This document shows, in pieces, positions 20,142 to 32,522 of a stretch of 64,000 nt of DNA (its first letter is position 1; every line of letters begins with the position of its first letter). Position numbers and translations under genes: made by a program. A model generated the notes under the pieces. That model searched no databases, was not told the DNA's origin, and saw only the letters and a program-made list of their open reading frames with translations. Source of the stretch: Hygrophila difformis (taxonomy: Eukaryota; Streptophyta; Magnoliopsida; Lamiales; Acanthaceae); the NCBI GenBank assembly GCA_030278955.1, contig JAOANR010000009.1, positions 41,564,945 to 41,628,944 of the forward strand, written 5' to 3'.

Positions 20142-23100
20142 GTAAAACCATTTATTGCATGACAGAAATGCCACTAGAATACATATGGTACAAAAAACTT
20201 CTGTAATGACTATTATATTTCAAAATTGACATAACTTCTTTGTTTACTGCGCAAATGAATTAGAAACCTGACAAACAGTAGATATTTGATTCATTCTCAA
20301 AACCAGCAAAAAGATCCCTAAACCTTTTAAGAGTAGAGACTACTGGCTATGGCGTTGAGTACCAACACAGCTTACCTAATACTTCTATAACAATATATCC
20401 GTGCCATAACAACACAGTACATAGTCTTATATATATGCATATATATATACATACCCCATTTTATACAAACCCTATTGGTCAGTGTGCATTTATACAATAT
20501 AAATATGCACTAAGTTCTGAATATACTACCTCCGTCTTTATGAAAGTGGTCCATCTCAATATGTTTATGAGATTCATAAAATAATGAAATGGTGTATTTT
20601 CACTTCATTAAATAGTATTAAATACGATGAAAGTGCATGTTTATGAGACTCATTAAAGACTACTAAACTCTATAGCTGAATTCCATTAGAGTATATCACT
20701 TCAAACTTGATCCTCATTGCTTTGTTCTATTAATCCTTTTTCTGCAATTATATTTATACAGCACTTATGGCTGAATTCTATCCAAAGACAAATTAGTTCA
20801 TTTCATTCAACCAAAACTTGCTGAATGCTATATATCCATCATCGAATACTATTTATATTCAGCAGCTAACAGCTTCGACACCCAAGGCTGATAAAAATGT
20901 AGAATGCCTAAGAGCCTAATAGGATTAATGATCAGATAAAACGTTTAAGAGTTAAGACTGCTGATACTGATTTTCTAACATCTAATTTATCTGATGAATA
21001 GCTTCAAACTATAGTTTTCCCTAAGTAAATTTCAACATCAAATATAAAGAGCAGTGCTCATATTAAAAACGAAATAAACCAATCTCGCATTAGAAAATGC
21101 CCAATTGTTTAGTATCAGGTCAGAGAAAAGAATGATATGTTTTGGGATACTGTGCAGTCTAACATCATTCTTGGTGTAGAGAATAACATAAAATGAAAAC
21201 GAATGCACCTTCTCTGTACAATGAAGGAAACAAGCCATCAGGGGAAATGACTACAGGTCCAACAGGTAAGCTCTTCCCATCCTGCAAGTAATTATCACAA
21301 ATTCCACATATTAGAATTCTGCTAAAATAAATATTAAGGAAAATTGCGCAAGCAGCAACAAGCATGGTTTGAGAGCACAGTACAATAATCTTGCCGTACT
21401 AGATAGTAAAATGTGCACACAAAAGCTTGAATTTAAAGTAAAAGGTCAGATCAAAGTTACAACACACGAAGGTAATATGTACAGATCGCGAACTTTTATT
21501 AAAACAAGAAAAGACATCTTCTTGGCCAAAATGTATACAAGCGGAACCAGCAAAAAGCAGTGTCCACAATACCATCCTACAAAGCTAATAATACTCAAAA
21601 TTATTTAAGAGTATACCTGCTTGAGATTGAATAGAAAACTTTTGGTTAGATAGGATTGAACAATTGCACGTGCACTCAAAAACAACAACTGGTATCCATT
21701 CTCCTGTAGCAGAAAACCAGGATATCATGATAATAGCGAAAAAAAAAATTATACATTCATTCAAATACTAAAAGTTCACTGTAAGCCAAAAACAGAAACT
21801 TCCAGAGGTTCCTCTGTGTCTTGTAACCATTCCAGATTGTAGGGACATCATCATTTAGTTATAATTATTCATCGGTTCAGTTAAACCTAGGTTAAACACA
21901 TTGACCTGATGGAGTTCTAATGCTTGGATTAAATTTGTTTTCTTGTATTAAATGTTCTCATAATTCTTATGGAGTTTCCCTTGAGATGATTCAATCTCAA
22001 TACATCAAATACTTTTGCAAACCCAGGCCATATAGAAACCCTAATGATGAAAATTGAAATCTTTATCATATTAGAAAATAACTTTTCCAATGATTTAGAA
22101 TATCAATGAATGTACTAGCAAATTCAAAGAGCCATTCATTCGTAGATGATTGTGTAGTGTCAAGTGTCAACAAACTTAAATGGGACCAAAGACAACAAAT
22201 AAAATATATCAGTTTCCCTAAAGATTCAATAAAGGACCTTGTGTATTTAATGTTTTGGCAATTCTATGTTTATGGAACTTAAGTAGAGTTGTAATAAAAC
22301 TCACCAGGTCCGTAAGGTAATTTAAATTCTTAAACTATTATGCAACATACTTCACTATATTATTTATTTTTCTATAAAGATCATTTTATTTACAAAATAT
22401 TGATTTCAGTGCAATAATAAAGAAATTAAATATTTTGCTTCGAGGTTCAAACAATGTGCCTAACGACTAACACAAAGTATTAAACTCCTAAGAAACCTTC
22501 AAAATACATCGAGAATTTACATTGATATTTGATATTCATGTTCTACATATCCTTTTGCACTTACGTAGTTAAGACTTTGTGGAAAGGTACTTAAGGAATT
22601 GAAAGATTTTTGTTACTCAACGACAAAGCAAACAGAACTACCACAAGTTCATAAGCCATGCAATGGATTTAGGAAGCAAACCGAAGATTTAAATAAACTA
22701 CCTTTATTGCAGAGAAAAGACGAGCTATCCCAGAATGAGTCCAGTCTTTTCCAACAAGAGGCATAAACTGACCAAGAACATCAGACCTAAAAGCAAGAAT
22801 TGACTGTGAGGCAAACTCAAAATATGTGATATTGGTCTTCGTCTCAGGTTATGCGTTGTTATATTGATATTTTTGGAGAGTGGGGGGCCATGATTGGAAA
22901 ACACATTATTCAAGCAATAACAGTGAACAGCAATACATTTGACCAAAAAATTCAGCACAGAATTTTGCAATATGGATAAACAGTTATGGCCCAATACTGC
23001 CTTCAATCAATATTTAAAAATGACTTGAACCATGCTGTATAATTTTAAATCAGTTATAAAGGATCTTACTTGGTAATTGTGCCATCTACGTCAGAAATTA

Positions 23101-25362
23101 CAATTCGTGTATTCCACTTCCACAAGTATATATGAGCTTCTACCTGTGGGATAGAGTGTGATATAGTACCGCTGAAGGCTTGAAATATTCGTTTGTGTGT
23201 GTTTAAGAAGACATTGATTATGTATGAATGAATTACTAACCTTTTGGGATCCAAGAACTCTAGTAGAGAAAACAAAATTCACCATATTCTGTCCTTCTTT
23301 TAGATTCAAAGACACTATTTCATCAGTTGTGGGGACATTGGTTCTAATGATTTGTTTGCGAGGAGAATCAGTGAATGCACGGGCAGTGGGAGTTGGAATT
23401 GAATCTTGGCTCTGTGATGCAGATCTAGGATCAATTAATACTTCTCCACTTGATGTGTTACTATGACCCCCATCAGGTGTCCTGACCCTCCGAAATGGGA
23501 TTGACGACCAAAGACTCCATCCACGCGATGGTGATCGCTCATCTCCCTTTTTTTGTGTCTCCTGATCCACAGGTATTACATCATGTGGTTCGATTGATAT
23601 ATTCAAATCACAAGCTGCCATACCAAGAATGACATGTTCAGCCTTTTTCCAAGGCACATACTGCCCTTGTATCCTAACAATCAGGTTTTCATTTTTCAAA
23701 ATTGATTTGGCTGAAAGCTGATATTCATCCATTGATATGCGGTTTCCATCAAAGGCTTCTTGTGCTGCACTAGAACCCATTCCAGCATGAAGCAAGTGTC
23801 CACAGAGAGAGATTTCCAATCCTGCTACAAATAAAGCGTAAAATACTATACCATTAAAATAAAACACAGAGGGACGTTACAGATTAAAGTTACAGCCAAA
23901 GGAGCCTCTTACTTGTAAATATTTCTGGGTTGAAATCTTGAAGGGAACATCCATTTTCAGGTTCCACATGTTCATTTTCACTGCTTTCATCAGAACCAGA
24001 CTTCTCCCTGGCACTGTGCATTATCTTCTCTGCTGATTCTTCTTCTAATTGTAAGGGTAACCCCTCGTTATTTGTAACACATTGAATAGGCCAAATATCA
24101 GAACTGCCATGATCCATATCAGAATTATTTCTGTCATGGGTTGTAGAGCAAGCTTGTGGTGAAGTGGCACCGACAGAAATTCCAGACTCATGGGGGGGCA
24201 ATTCATTACTGTCAGTTAATATATCATCCGCATGCTCGTGTTCGGTTCTTTCTGTTGGAGAACTAAAATAAGAACTCTCTTTTGAACCTTCAGCTGTTTC
24301 CAGAATATTTGGTGAAGAATCCACATTTTCCAGATAATTGATAGGTGACTGCTCAACTAACTTTTGAAGATCCAAGCAACTCCCAAAAACCTCACCGTGG
24401 CTTTCAACACAAGGCTCTTTTTCCTGATAATCAGAGACTTGAGTGTCCTGCCCATGATATATATGCTCACTCTTACCTGCAGAAGGTTCTGAATGTTGTT
24501 CAGAAGACAGGGTCCCACTGTTTCCCCTACAAATATTATTGATAGAAACTTCAAGATCTTTCAGATAATCACCAATCAATGCATCTTCGTCTCTGTTATA
24601 CTGCTCAGTCCCTTTGCCTATGTCAGAGTCAAACTGTTCGGTGTTTAGTTCAGAATCTCTTCTACCTGATGATGATGACGATAGAGGTGCTGTAAGAATA
24701 TGCCCATCCACACTAACCAAAATTACCTCAGAATTTGAGTTCTGAGATTCCAATGCATGTTTGACACTATCCAAATTGGTGTATGTACTACCATTATCAA
24801 CAAATTCAGAATATTCAGGTGAAATCTCCGAAGTTTTTTCATCTGGCAACTCATAATATATCCTCCCGCAATCAGAATCAACTCTATCCAACCGGTCCAT
24901 ACCAAGAGTAACACGCTCATCTCGTACCTCCACTTCATCACAATTAAAGTCAGTGGAATCTTGTCTGAGAATATGACTTTCTTGTGAAAAACTATCAATG
25001 TTAATGCAACTACCATCAGTATCCTCCAAAGGCCCTTCAAGACTGTCTGACTCCTTTATAAAGCCCTCAATACCATCCTTTTCTGGATCAACTTCTCGAA
25101 GAAAATAAGCTTCGCCAGAATTATCAAGATGCATGTTAAACTTGGCTTCAACACCATTAACTTCTATCCGCACAATCTTCTCCGCCCCTTTCAGGACACC
25201 TTGAAATTTACCAAATCTTACATACCAGGGTGTGCTCTTAAAAGTTCCATCATCCTGCTGGACAACAATTATGTCAACCGCCCCACCAAATGGATGAAAT
25301 GGGGTGGCCACCGAGAACACACCTTGAGTAATCAAACTGCCAAATCTGCCAACCACATTCAT
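19331..25362 (-). CDS. PAH: Phosphatidate phosphatase, lipin family (PAH)
   Basis: A complete 10-exon gene. Exons (minus): 25362-23913, 23821-23241, 23143-23070, 22786-22702, 21703-21617, 21281-21209, 19956-19913, 19818-19690, 19589-19491, 19387-19331. All introns are GT-AG, phases agree and the sum is 2,679 bp (892 residues plus TAG), close to Arabidopsis PAH1/PAH2. The N-LIP domain is residues 1 to about 110 ([22 protein letters not shown]). A long acidic Ser-rich linker follows. The C-LIP catalytic domain carries the DxDxT motif D-V-D-G-T at about residues 695-699 (exon 3), then S-A-R-A, A-G-F-G-N-R-x-T-D and the W-N-Y-W-K tail. Known role: Mg-dependent conversion of phosphatidate to diacylglycerol at the ER, limiting phospholipid synthesis and supporting galactolipid supply. 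The start is the family's conserved N-terminus. No disabling change seen. Confidence 0.96.
20101..20141. repeat. (TAA)n microsatellite in a PAH intron
   Basis: About 13 TAA units in the intron between exons 6 and 7. Confidence 0.95.
20524..20665. mobile_element. Partial MITE-like sequence in a PAH intron
   Basis: Begins TA-CTACCTCCGTCTTTATGAAAG, a Stowaway-like end, with internal motifs repeated (GTTTATGAGA-TTCAT twice). No clear opposite end. The large intron (19957-21208) otherwise shows nothing. Confidence 0.4.
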
Positions 25363-26159
25363 CTCTTTTATTCACAAACATCCAGCAGCAGAATTCAAGC
25401 AAGAAGCATATTTTAAGAAATAAAGATGGCATCTAGCAACACCAAATCCTTATCAAGCCCAATACATTTCACCTAGCAATTCCCAGATAGCATATTCCTG
25501 CTCTCTATCAGTGGCAATTGGAAGCATCTGCGTGATACAGTCAACATATATAACAAGCATCAACGAACATGCAAATATCCATTAGGAAAAAAAAAATGAA
25601 AAGAAAAGAAAAGAAAAATTACTATACCAAGAAACACAACACTTACACATGTAAATACGTATCTCTAGTTCTATCATTACTTCAAATTCCATTGAGGTTC
25701 AATACGAGCCCCAAGAACATGATTCCACAACTAAAGAATTTTTTTCTAGAAACACAATGTATATTTAATTAAAAATCAACGCAGGCACACAACAATAATT
25801 CTCGAAAATCCCCGAAAACGCAATAAATTTGCAAGAAACACAATCTCACTCACATATCGAGCAATCCGGAAATTTCCCAGAGAAAAAATTCGCGCTCCAA
25901 CGATTGGCGATAGAATCGAAGCTTGGACGACCAGGTGGGGCAAAAATGGGTTTGATCGTCGAATTTTTTCCGCGAGAAGATTCCCGGAACACAATCTGCG
26001 AGAGGCGAATTCCTTTTCCCTCCCTAATCGGCAATTTTTTATTTTTTTTATTTTTTATTTATTCTTGGTTGAATTTTCTCGTCCCTGCGGGTCGGCGATG
26101 GCGAGCGCTGCAGCACGTTATTGATGTCAATAAATCTCAAGTTTCATTTTACACAGAAG

Positions 26160-26229
<70 letters not shown>

Positions 26230-26312
26230 CTCAAATTTTTGGAGAAAATCCACGTTTCACATAAAATTTTCTCTCGCCTGAAATTATTACTTTTGGTCCA
26301 CTTAAATAACTA
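25363..26312 (-). other. PAH 5' leader and promoter region
   Basis: Upstream of the PAH ATG. GC-richer sequence at about 25830-26100 is a plausible non-coding first exon, with candidate GT donors facing AG acceptors nearer the ATG, but the splice pattern cannot be proven. An (ATT)n run of about 22 units lies at 26161-26230. No separate gene. Confidence 0.5.
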
Positions 26313-26512
26313 CTACCACCGTCCTTAATACTTGTCATGGATCCATATCACACAATCCAATACATATTTTTAATTCGTAATAACTCAAATTTCATACAAC
26401 TAAAAATTATAAAAATTTAATATTCTAAATCAGACGAATCCAACAAGATCTCACTTAACTATAATTTATCATCGAATCAAAGTTACTCACTGAAAAGTAA
26501 CAAAACACCCAA

Positions 26513-29500
26513 TCTATATAATAAATCCTGAATACTTTTTGGTTTGTGCAGATTCTTTTGTCCTTATTAAAATTAATCTATTCTTCTTAATTTTCAGGGG
26601 TTAATCAGTCATTATGGGCTCATTTTTAAATCAACGGCTCTTGCAAAGACACATAAACCTGCTGAGTAATTGCCCAATAATGCCATGTCATCGACCACGT
26701 CACCAATATCTAAGTTTAGAAAACAAATCTATATATTAATATAACAAAATCGTGAGAAAATCTTCATATAGATTTAAAAAGATATAATTCTTTTTATATA
26801 AATTATTTTGATTGCATATATAAATCTATCTATTAATATAACAACTTTTTTGATATATACTTCATATAAATTATTTTTTTGATAACATATATATAACATT
26901 GAATAATATTGTATCAAATAATATTGACATATATAATATAAGTTATTTCATGATACATGTAATATAAATTATTTTTTATGTATATTTTTTTATACATATA
27001 ATTTTGTAAAAAAATAATATTATAATATTATTAAATAAATTTAGTTAGATTAAAAATTTATCTCTATAAAATATATAATCCTGTATCAATAAAAGGAATA
27101 TAATTACGATATTTTCTAAAAAAAGTATTTCATTCAAAATATATTGAATAACTAAATTTAAGAAATTTTGTGAATTATAAAAATTTAATAAATTTTATAT
27201 CCTAATTTTTTACCTGGCTTAATATTGAAATTAAACAATATAAATAAAGTAAATATATGTTTTAAATCATAGTAAATATATTTATCATATCAAATTATTT
27301 ATAAACATAAAACTATATAATATTAATTCTTTGATCAAATATATAATAGTATAGGAGTATTTAAGAAATATTAACATATTATAATATTAATTAATAAATA
27401 TAATTAGGTTAAAAATATGTGTCTAAAATATAATCCTATATCAATATAAGGAATTTAAAATTATAGATTTCAAACATTTTTAATCAATGACATATTTTAA
27501 ATATAAATATTTCATTAAAAATATGGTGTAAACATTAAATTGACATTAAAAAAAATTGATAATAGAAAATAACTAATCACTTAAAAATTCCATACCATTT
27601 TAGCCAAATTCTACATAATTTTTTTCTTTCTTAAGAAGAAAAGAAAGACAAGAAAAAAAATGACTAAAACATATCATAGTTTAATTGTTAAACATTATAT
27701 CCTTAATTCTTATTTATTTCAATATAAATATAAATGTATATGAAATTCAAAGTAAATTTTTATACAATTTTTATATATAAGTAATTTGTATTGTAAAAGG
27801 ATATAAGAAGTATTTTAGTATAAATAATTGTGAAGATTTGTGGGAATCATAATTAGTTTTGGATTGTAGCAATATTTTTACTCAAAAGCTCTAATATTTT
27901 TTTAAGTGATCATGACGTTCAAACATGATACAAAACATGTGAATATAAACTTTCAATCAAACATATTTACTATTTTATTTTTCACAAAGAATAAGCTAAA
28001 GTGAACATTTAACATAAATATAAATATACAATACTAAACTTATCAAGTTTTCCACTTGCTCTCATTATTTTAGATATGAAAGCGAAACTATTTATATTTA
28101 GTTTTTAACAGTAAAAATAATTTATTTTATGTTATGTTCATTTGGTTGTGGCTTTGAATTTTTCTTCAATCCTCTTATTCTCTCATTTATTCCCCTTTTA
28201 AAATTTTCTTCAATCCTCATATTCTCTCATTTATTTCCCTTTTAAATTTTTGTTACATGCATTACAACCACCATTTTAAGCAAAAGCCTTTTTTTGGTTA
28301 AGAAGACTGAGAAGGTGGGCAAAGAGAAAAAAGAAAAAAAATCGAAAACATAAACAAAAGACTTGAATCTCATGTAATTCAAAAAGAAAAAAAAATATAT
28401 TCTCATTTTATATCCTCATATAAGTTCAATCATTATACGCTCATTTTTAGATCAAATGCTCTTATTAAAACAAGCGGGTAGATTGATAGCTGCTGAGTAA
28501 TGCCATATAATCAAACACGTCATCAGCAAAAAAATAAATAGTAAAAGTAAACATCAATAAATTCATCTATTCTTTTCTATGTTCCTCTCATCCTCTGTCC
28601 TCACCAAACGATCCGAGGTTTTCTCTACTAACTTTACTTCAATGCCAATAGTGACTCGCTTTAAGAGCTCTGTGGATTGCTTGGATAATTCATTCTGATT
28701 GTGCATGCATACTCCCAATTTTTACACTTAAGGGTATTATATTGGCATTCCTATCATTGTGTTTGATTTAATGCCCCAAAGAACAGCCTCTTAATTTTAT
28801 TAAGAACAATAAAATCAAAGAATTGAGTGGAACGGATATTCAAAATCTGATGAACTTTCTACAAAAGATGCAGCTTCACCATTGGAGCCATGCTCGACAA
28901 AGTAGCCACATGTTAATAGTGAGTTTCCTTGGAGCATATAAACATAAAATATTGGATAATGTAGTAATTCTAATTTCTACCACCCTCTTGCAGGAACATA
29001 ATTTGAACAAAGAAATGTTAAGCTCTACCAATTGCTTGGTCATTATTTATTTGTTGCCCAATGAAGCAAATTGGTAAAAAGTTTTCTTAAATGCTAAATT
29101 GACTATTTCTTTTACAGCTAAAGGCATTGCATCAGTGTTCACTTATGTTGTTCCGTCGATTGAATGGCCAAAGATTCAATTGATCACGATGAACAAATTG
29201 AGGAGTTGATTTATAAGGTGTGTGTCAAATCTCATTAATGTAATTATTGATTTTCCTTTTATCCTTGGAGAGTTGATGATTGGCATTCACACATAATTCT
29301 CATTAACTATTACAAAAACTATATTATTATTATAAGCATAACTTGAATTGCTTTACCTGGAGTGGAGATAGGAATTAGCCTGTGTTGAGAATTTTTGGTG
29401 GTCCTGATGATTGTTTTCACTAAATATCAACTAAAAAACATTTCTTATATGAAATTGTATCATTTAGGAGTGATAATGAATGTTTTGTTGATAGCAGGTG

Positions 29501-30006
29501 GAGGAGTTGGACAAAAAACTCTATAAGTTGGTTGAGAAAATACTTGATTCCCACTTTCAACCAAGCAGGCTGGGTTTCGAGTTTATGTAGCTTTAGTATT
29601 GTGCAATTGAATTATTGAATAGATCATGTGGATAGGAGAGGGAATTGAATTATTAGAAAATTGTCATATCATTCGAGAAAATTCACATAATGGCAGGAGG
29701 GTTGAGGGATATGGGATGTTAAAATAACTAATTAATAATAAATATGTTTCATTTTAACAATGAAATCCTAAACTCGATTGATAAATTATAAACTCTATTC
29801 CTCTTTAACTTTTAACTTTAGATATCTAAACTCTAAACCATTACTCAAAATCATTACAATTTAAAATTATCATTGAGTATGAATTCCAAACTGTATACTT
29901 CTAAGTATTTATTTTGTTCATTCAATAAAAAAATATATATTAGTTCTATTCATAATAAGAAAGAAAGGAATACGCCCGTGCGCAACGCGCGGGCCAAAAA
30001 CGCTAG
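26513..30006 (+). mobile_element. Non-autonomous Helitron (3,494 bp)
   Basis: The 5' end is TCTATATAATAAATCC preceded by A. The 3' end is CTAG (30003-30006) followed by T, with a 9-bp-stem hairpin GCCCGTGCG-CAA-CGCGCGGGC at 29974-29994, eight bases before CTAG. It makes no target duplication and sits between A and T. No Rep/helicase ORF is present. The body is very AT-rich, with a possible captured gene fragment toward its 3' half. A stretch near the 5' end (26610-26710) recurs at 28431-28530, hinting at an internal rearrangement or an older nested copy. Confidence 0.88.
28800..29590 (+). pseudogene. Possible captured exon fragments inside the Helitron
   Basis: Short coding-like blocks with splice-like borders: about 28800-28918 (open, K-E-L-S-G-T-D-I-Q-N-L-M-N-F-L); about 29118-29218 ending AAG|GTGTGTGTC (frame D-E-Q-I-E-E-L-I-Y-K); and about 29500-29590 after TTGATAGCAG (V-E-E-L-D-K-K-L-Y-K-L-V-E-K-I). 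The last two join in frame as a charged helical segment. The source gene is not recognised. Confidence 0.4.
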
Positions 30007-30280
30007 TGTGTTAATAATTTAGGAACGGATGAAGTATTTTCTTTGTATTTTTTAATAAAACATATTTATATGAGGTCAATTTGCAATTTTTTAAAAATTT
30101 CTTTATTTTTTCAGCTTAACAAAAATTTTTATTTGCAAAATAACATAATTCATTAAAAATTCATAACTCATTTAACAAAATTCAAATTTATTCATATAGC
30201 AAAAAAATTATTTGTGAATTTATTTAAAAAATTATATTTATTAATCAAAACTTTTTGAATTTTTAATGTAATAAATACTA

Positions 30281-30615
30281 CTCCCTCCGTCCCACTAATT
30301 CTGTCTCACTTTCCTTTTGGTCCGTCCTATTACAATTGTCACATTCCCTTTTAGGAAATAATTATACACTTTATTACCAAACTCTCTTTACTCACATCAC
30401 ATCAATAAATAAATATATTAAAATTTCAAACACACAAATATCACATCACACATGAATAGATCAATTAAAAATTCAAACTCATTCAAATTACATCACATCA
30501 ATTTCTAATTTATCCCCACTTTATACACTAATCTACCTCTACATTAGATACTAATCATTCCCACATAAAATACCGTGCCATAAGTTTTGGGACATTATTA
30601 GCGGGACGGAGGGAG
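30281..30615. mobile_element. Stowaway MITE
   Basis: Ends CTCCCTCCGTCCCACTAA / TTAGCGGGACGGAGGGAG, TA on both sides (30279-30280, 30616-30617), 335 bp. Same family as 12161-12488 in opposite orientation. Confidence 0.93.
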
Positions 30616-30797
30616 TATATTCTATGAACTGTGTCTTTTTTTAGGACTCATTAAAGGCATGGTAGGATGAACTTCGTTAATATATATTCAATATTTTAAT
30701 TAATATTTATTAGATAAAAGTATAAAAAATTAAAATATAATAAACACAATACACTAAGTAAATATTCTATATTTTATTAAAAAAATTAAAACAATTA

Positions 30798-31251
30798 CTT
30801 CCTTCGTTCCAATAATTATGGTCACTTTTCCTTTTTTTTAGGTGTCCCAATATAATTGACTACTTTCCCTTTTATTCAAATTAGATTAATATAAACATTA
30901 TTAAAAATCTCACAATAATGACAATTATACTTTCTGCACAAAATCCAATGCAATTGTTTAACCATTAATATCTCAGAATGTGTATAAGTAAAAAAAATTA
31001 AAATAAGTACATTTTAAATCTATAAAATTAGACGATTATAACAAGATCACACTTGACTATTTTCTCTTCTTACATCATTACGATATTGAGTCAAAGTTAA
31101 ATAATAAATACTGTCAAAATTCAAATATAACCATTATAAAATGGGATGAGGGGAATCACTAAGTTTAATCACACCACTTTAACTACTAAAAATCACGACC
31201 TAAATTCCCGTGTCCAAAAGAAAGGGGCCATAATTAACGGGATGGAGGGAG
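30798..31251. mobile_element. Stowaway-like MITE, 454 bp
   Basis: Begins CTTCCTTCGTTCCAATAATTATGG after TA and ends CCATAATTAACGGGATGGAGGGAG before TA. Longer than its relatives; the middle matches the family seen at 47745 (CAAAATCCAATGCAATTG... GTCAAAGTTAA), so it may be a composite of two copies. Confidence 0.82.
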
Positions 31252-31439
31252 TACTTTTTAATAACTATTCATTAAAATATTTTATACTATATGTTTATTT
31301 TTTATGTGGAACTATACATAATTTTATTCAATATAAATTTTAATTATTATTCTTTGAAAATTTTAGTAAATTTATAAATATTATTATTTATTACAAATAA
31401 ATAAATTTAGAATTAGTTAAATAAAATTTGGAGAATTGG

Positions 31440-31561
31440 GGATGAGGACTTGCCCGAGCGGCAAAGTCCAAGCCTTCCAACCTTATGATTGGGGGTTCGA
31501 TTCCCCATTTATGTGGTATGAATTTCCAACACCATTTCTCTGACTTAGCTCCCCAAATAAA
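31440..31561 (+). mobile_element. tRNA-derived SINE with 17-bp target-site duplication
   Basis: Flanked by perfect copies of AAAATTTGGAGAATTGG at 31423-31439 and 31562-31578. It carries a pol III A box (TGCCCGAGCGG, 31451-31461) and a B box (GGGTTCGATTCC, 31493-31504) about 32 bp apart, as in tRNA-Ser-type heads, then a 50-bp body and a short A-rich tail. It does not fold as a complete tRNA, so it is a SINE. Confidence 0.9.
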
Positions 31562-31679
31562 AAAATTTGGAGAATTGGATTGTGGACATGCTGCAACTAA
31601 ATTTTTTTTTCTTCTAAAGTTTGCATATTGACCCATATGAATAGTTTTTTTTTTAAAAAAAAAGACCGAAGTTGAAAAA

Positions 31680-32068
31680 ATAGTTATCTAATATAGAACG
31701 AAATGTGGAAATTTTACCTATAAGACATTGCTTTGAAAGGGGCAAGCTGAATAAGACATTGCTGCATTGCTTTGATGCTGCTGGAGCACCAGAACACCTA
31801 TCGTTTCGTTGTCTCATGATTGTCTCCTGCTACTGATTCCTACATAACAGTTATTTGCTTTGGGCCGTCGACCTGGTGGTGCGTTTGGAAATTCATGGTG
31901 GTTTTTCGTTGATTCACTTCGGGTGGGGCTTATGGTGTTTTAGAGGCTTGGTTGACACTGAGATGATCACCTCTTACATTTACCATTTGTGCTTTGTTGT
32001 ACTCCAACATCTGATTTTCTATGGAATAAAAATATTTTCCCTAAAAAAAAGAAAAAAAAAAAAAAAAA
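31680..32068 (+). mobile_element. Probable retroposon 3' end (LINE-like tail)
   Basis: The sequence ends ATGGAATAAAAATATTTTCCCTAAAA with a poly-A stretch (about 32042-32068), a common 3' tail of plant LINEs. Upstream text has LINE-like codons (F-R-C-L-M-I-V-S) but no long frame. No target duplication found. 32069-32522 holds a T29 run (about 32198-32226) and no gene. Confidence 0.4.
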
Positions 32069-32522
32069 CCAAAAAGTGAATCTTCCCCCAAATTTTCATT
32101 TTAGGGGAAGTTTATACCACCCACAAAAGGTTTTACATGGATTCGTAGTCTCACTCCACAACAAATTCGAAGACTTCCTTTCCACTCCACAGTTCCAGGC
32201 CCTTTTTTTTTTTTTTTTTTTTTTTTGGCCCTGGGCTGATTCTGAAACCCTTGCCCGCCATTTGTCAAGAGGGTTCTAATAGTACAACTTTAATACTATC
32301 AGATCCAAAAATCGCGAGTTCAAATTCCTACAGTGCACAGCGGAGTTAGACGCCACGTGACATAAACCAATGGACAACATACTGACATAGTCCAACAATG
32401 TCCGTACTCCCTAAATAAATAAATACGTACACAATGGTGAATATTCCAACACAGATCACAACCACCACCACACCATGTCACCATGCATACAAGCTGTGTA
32501 AAACTTTGGCACCACCAAAACC

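Larger units (their letters stand above)
26313..30034. mobile_element. Stowaway-like MITE split by a Helitron (halves 26313-26512 and 30007-30034)
   Basis: The left half starts after TA with CTACCACCGTCCTTAATAC. The right half ends ATTTAGGAACGGATGAAG before TA. The two ends are imperfect inverted repeats of each other. The left interior (ATCACACAATCCAATACATA...) matches other Stowaway copies in the window. The join, ...ACACCCAA / TGTGTTAA..., is an A^T site, as Helitrons require. Confidence 0.8.

Noticed and set aside
22725..23006. 93-codon minus frame overlapping PAH exon 4
   Set aside because: It includes exon 4 codons only in the wrong frame and otherwise runs through an intron.
31440..31520. 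tRNA-Ser gene
   Set aside because: A and B boxes are present but no full cloverleaf; flanking 17-bp duplications and a tail show a SINE.
32285..32340. B-box-like GCGAGTTCAAATTCC near the SSL 3' end as a SINE
   Set aside because: No convincing A box, no tail and no target duplication.
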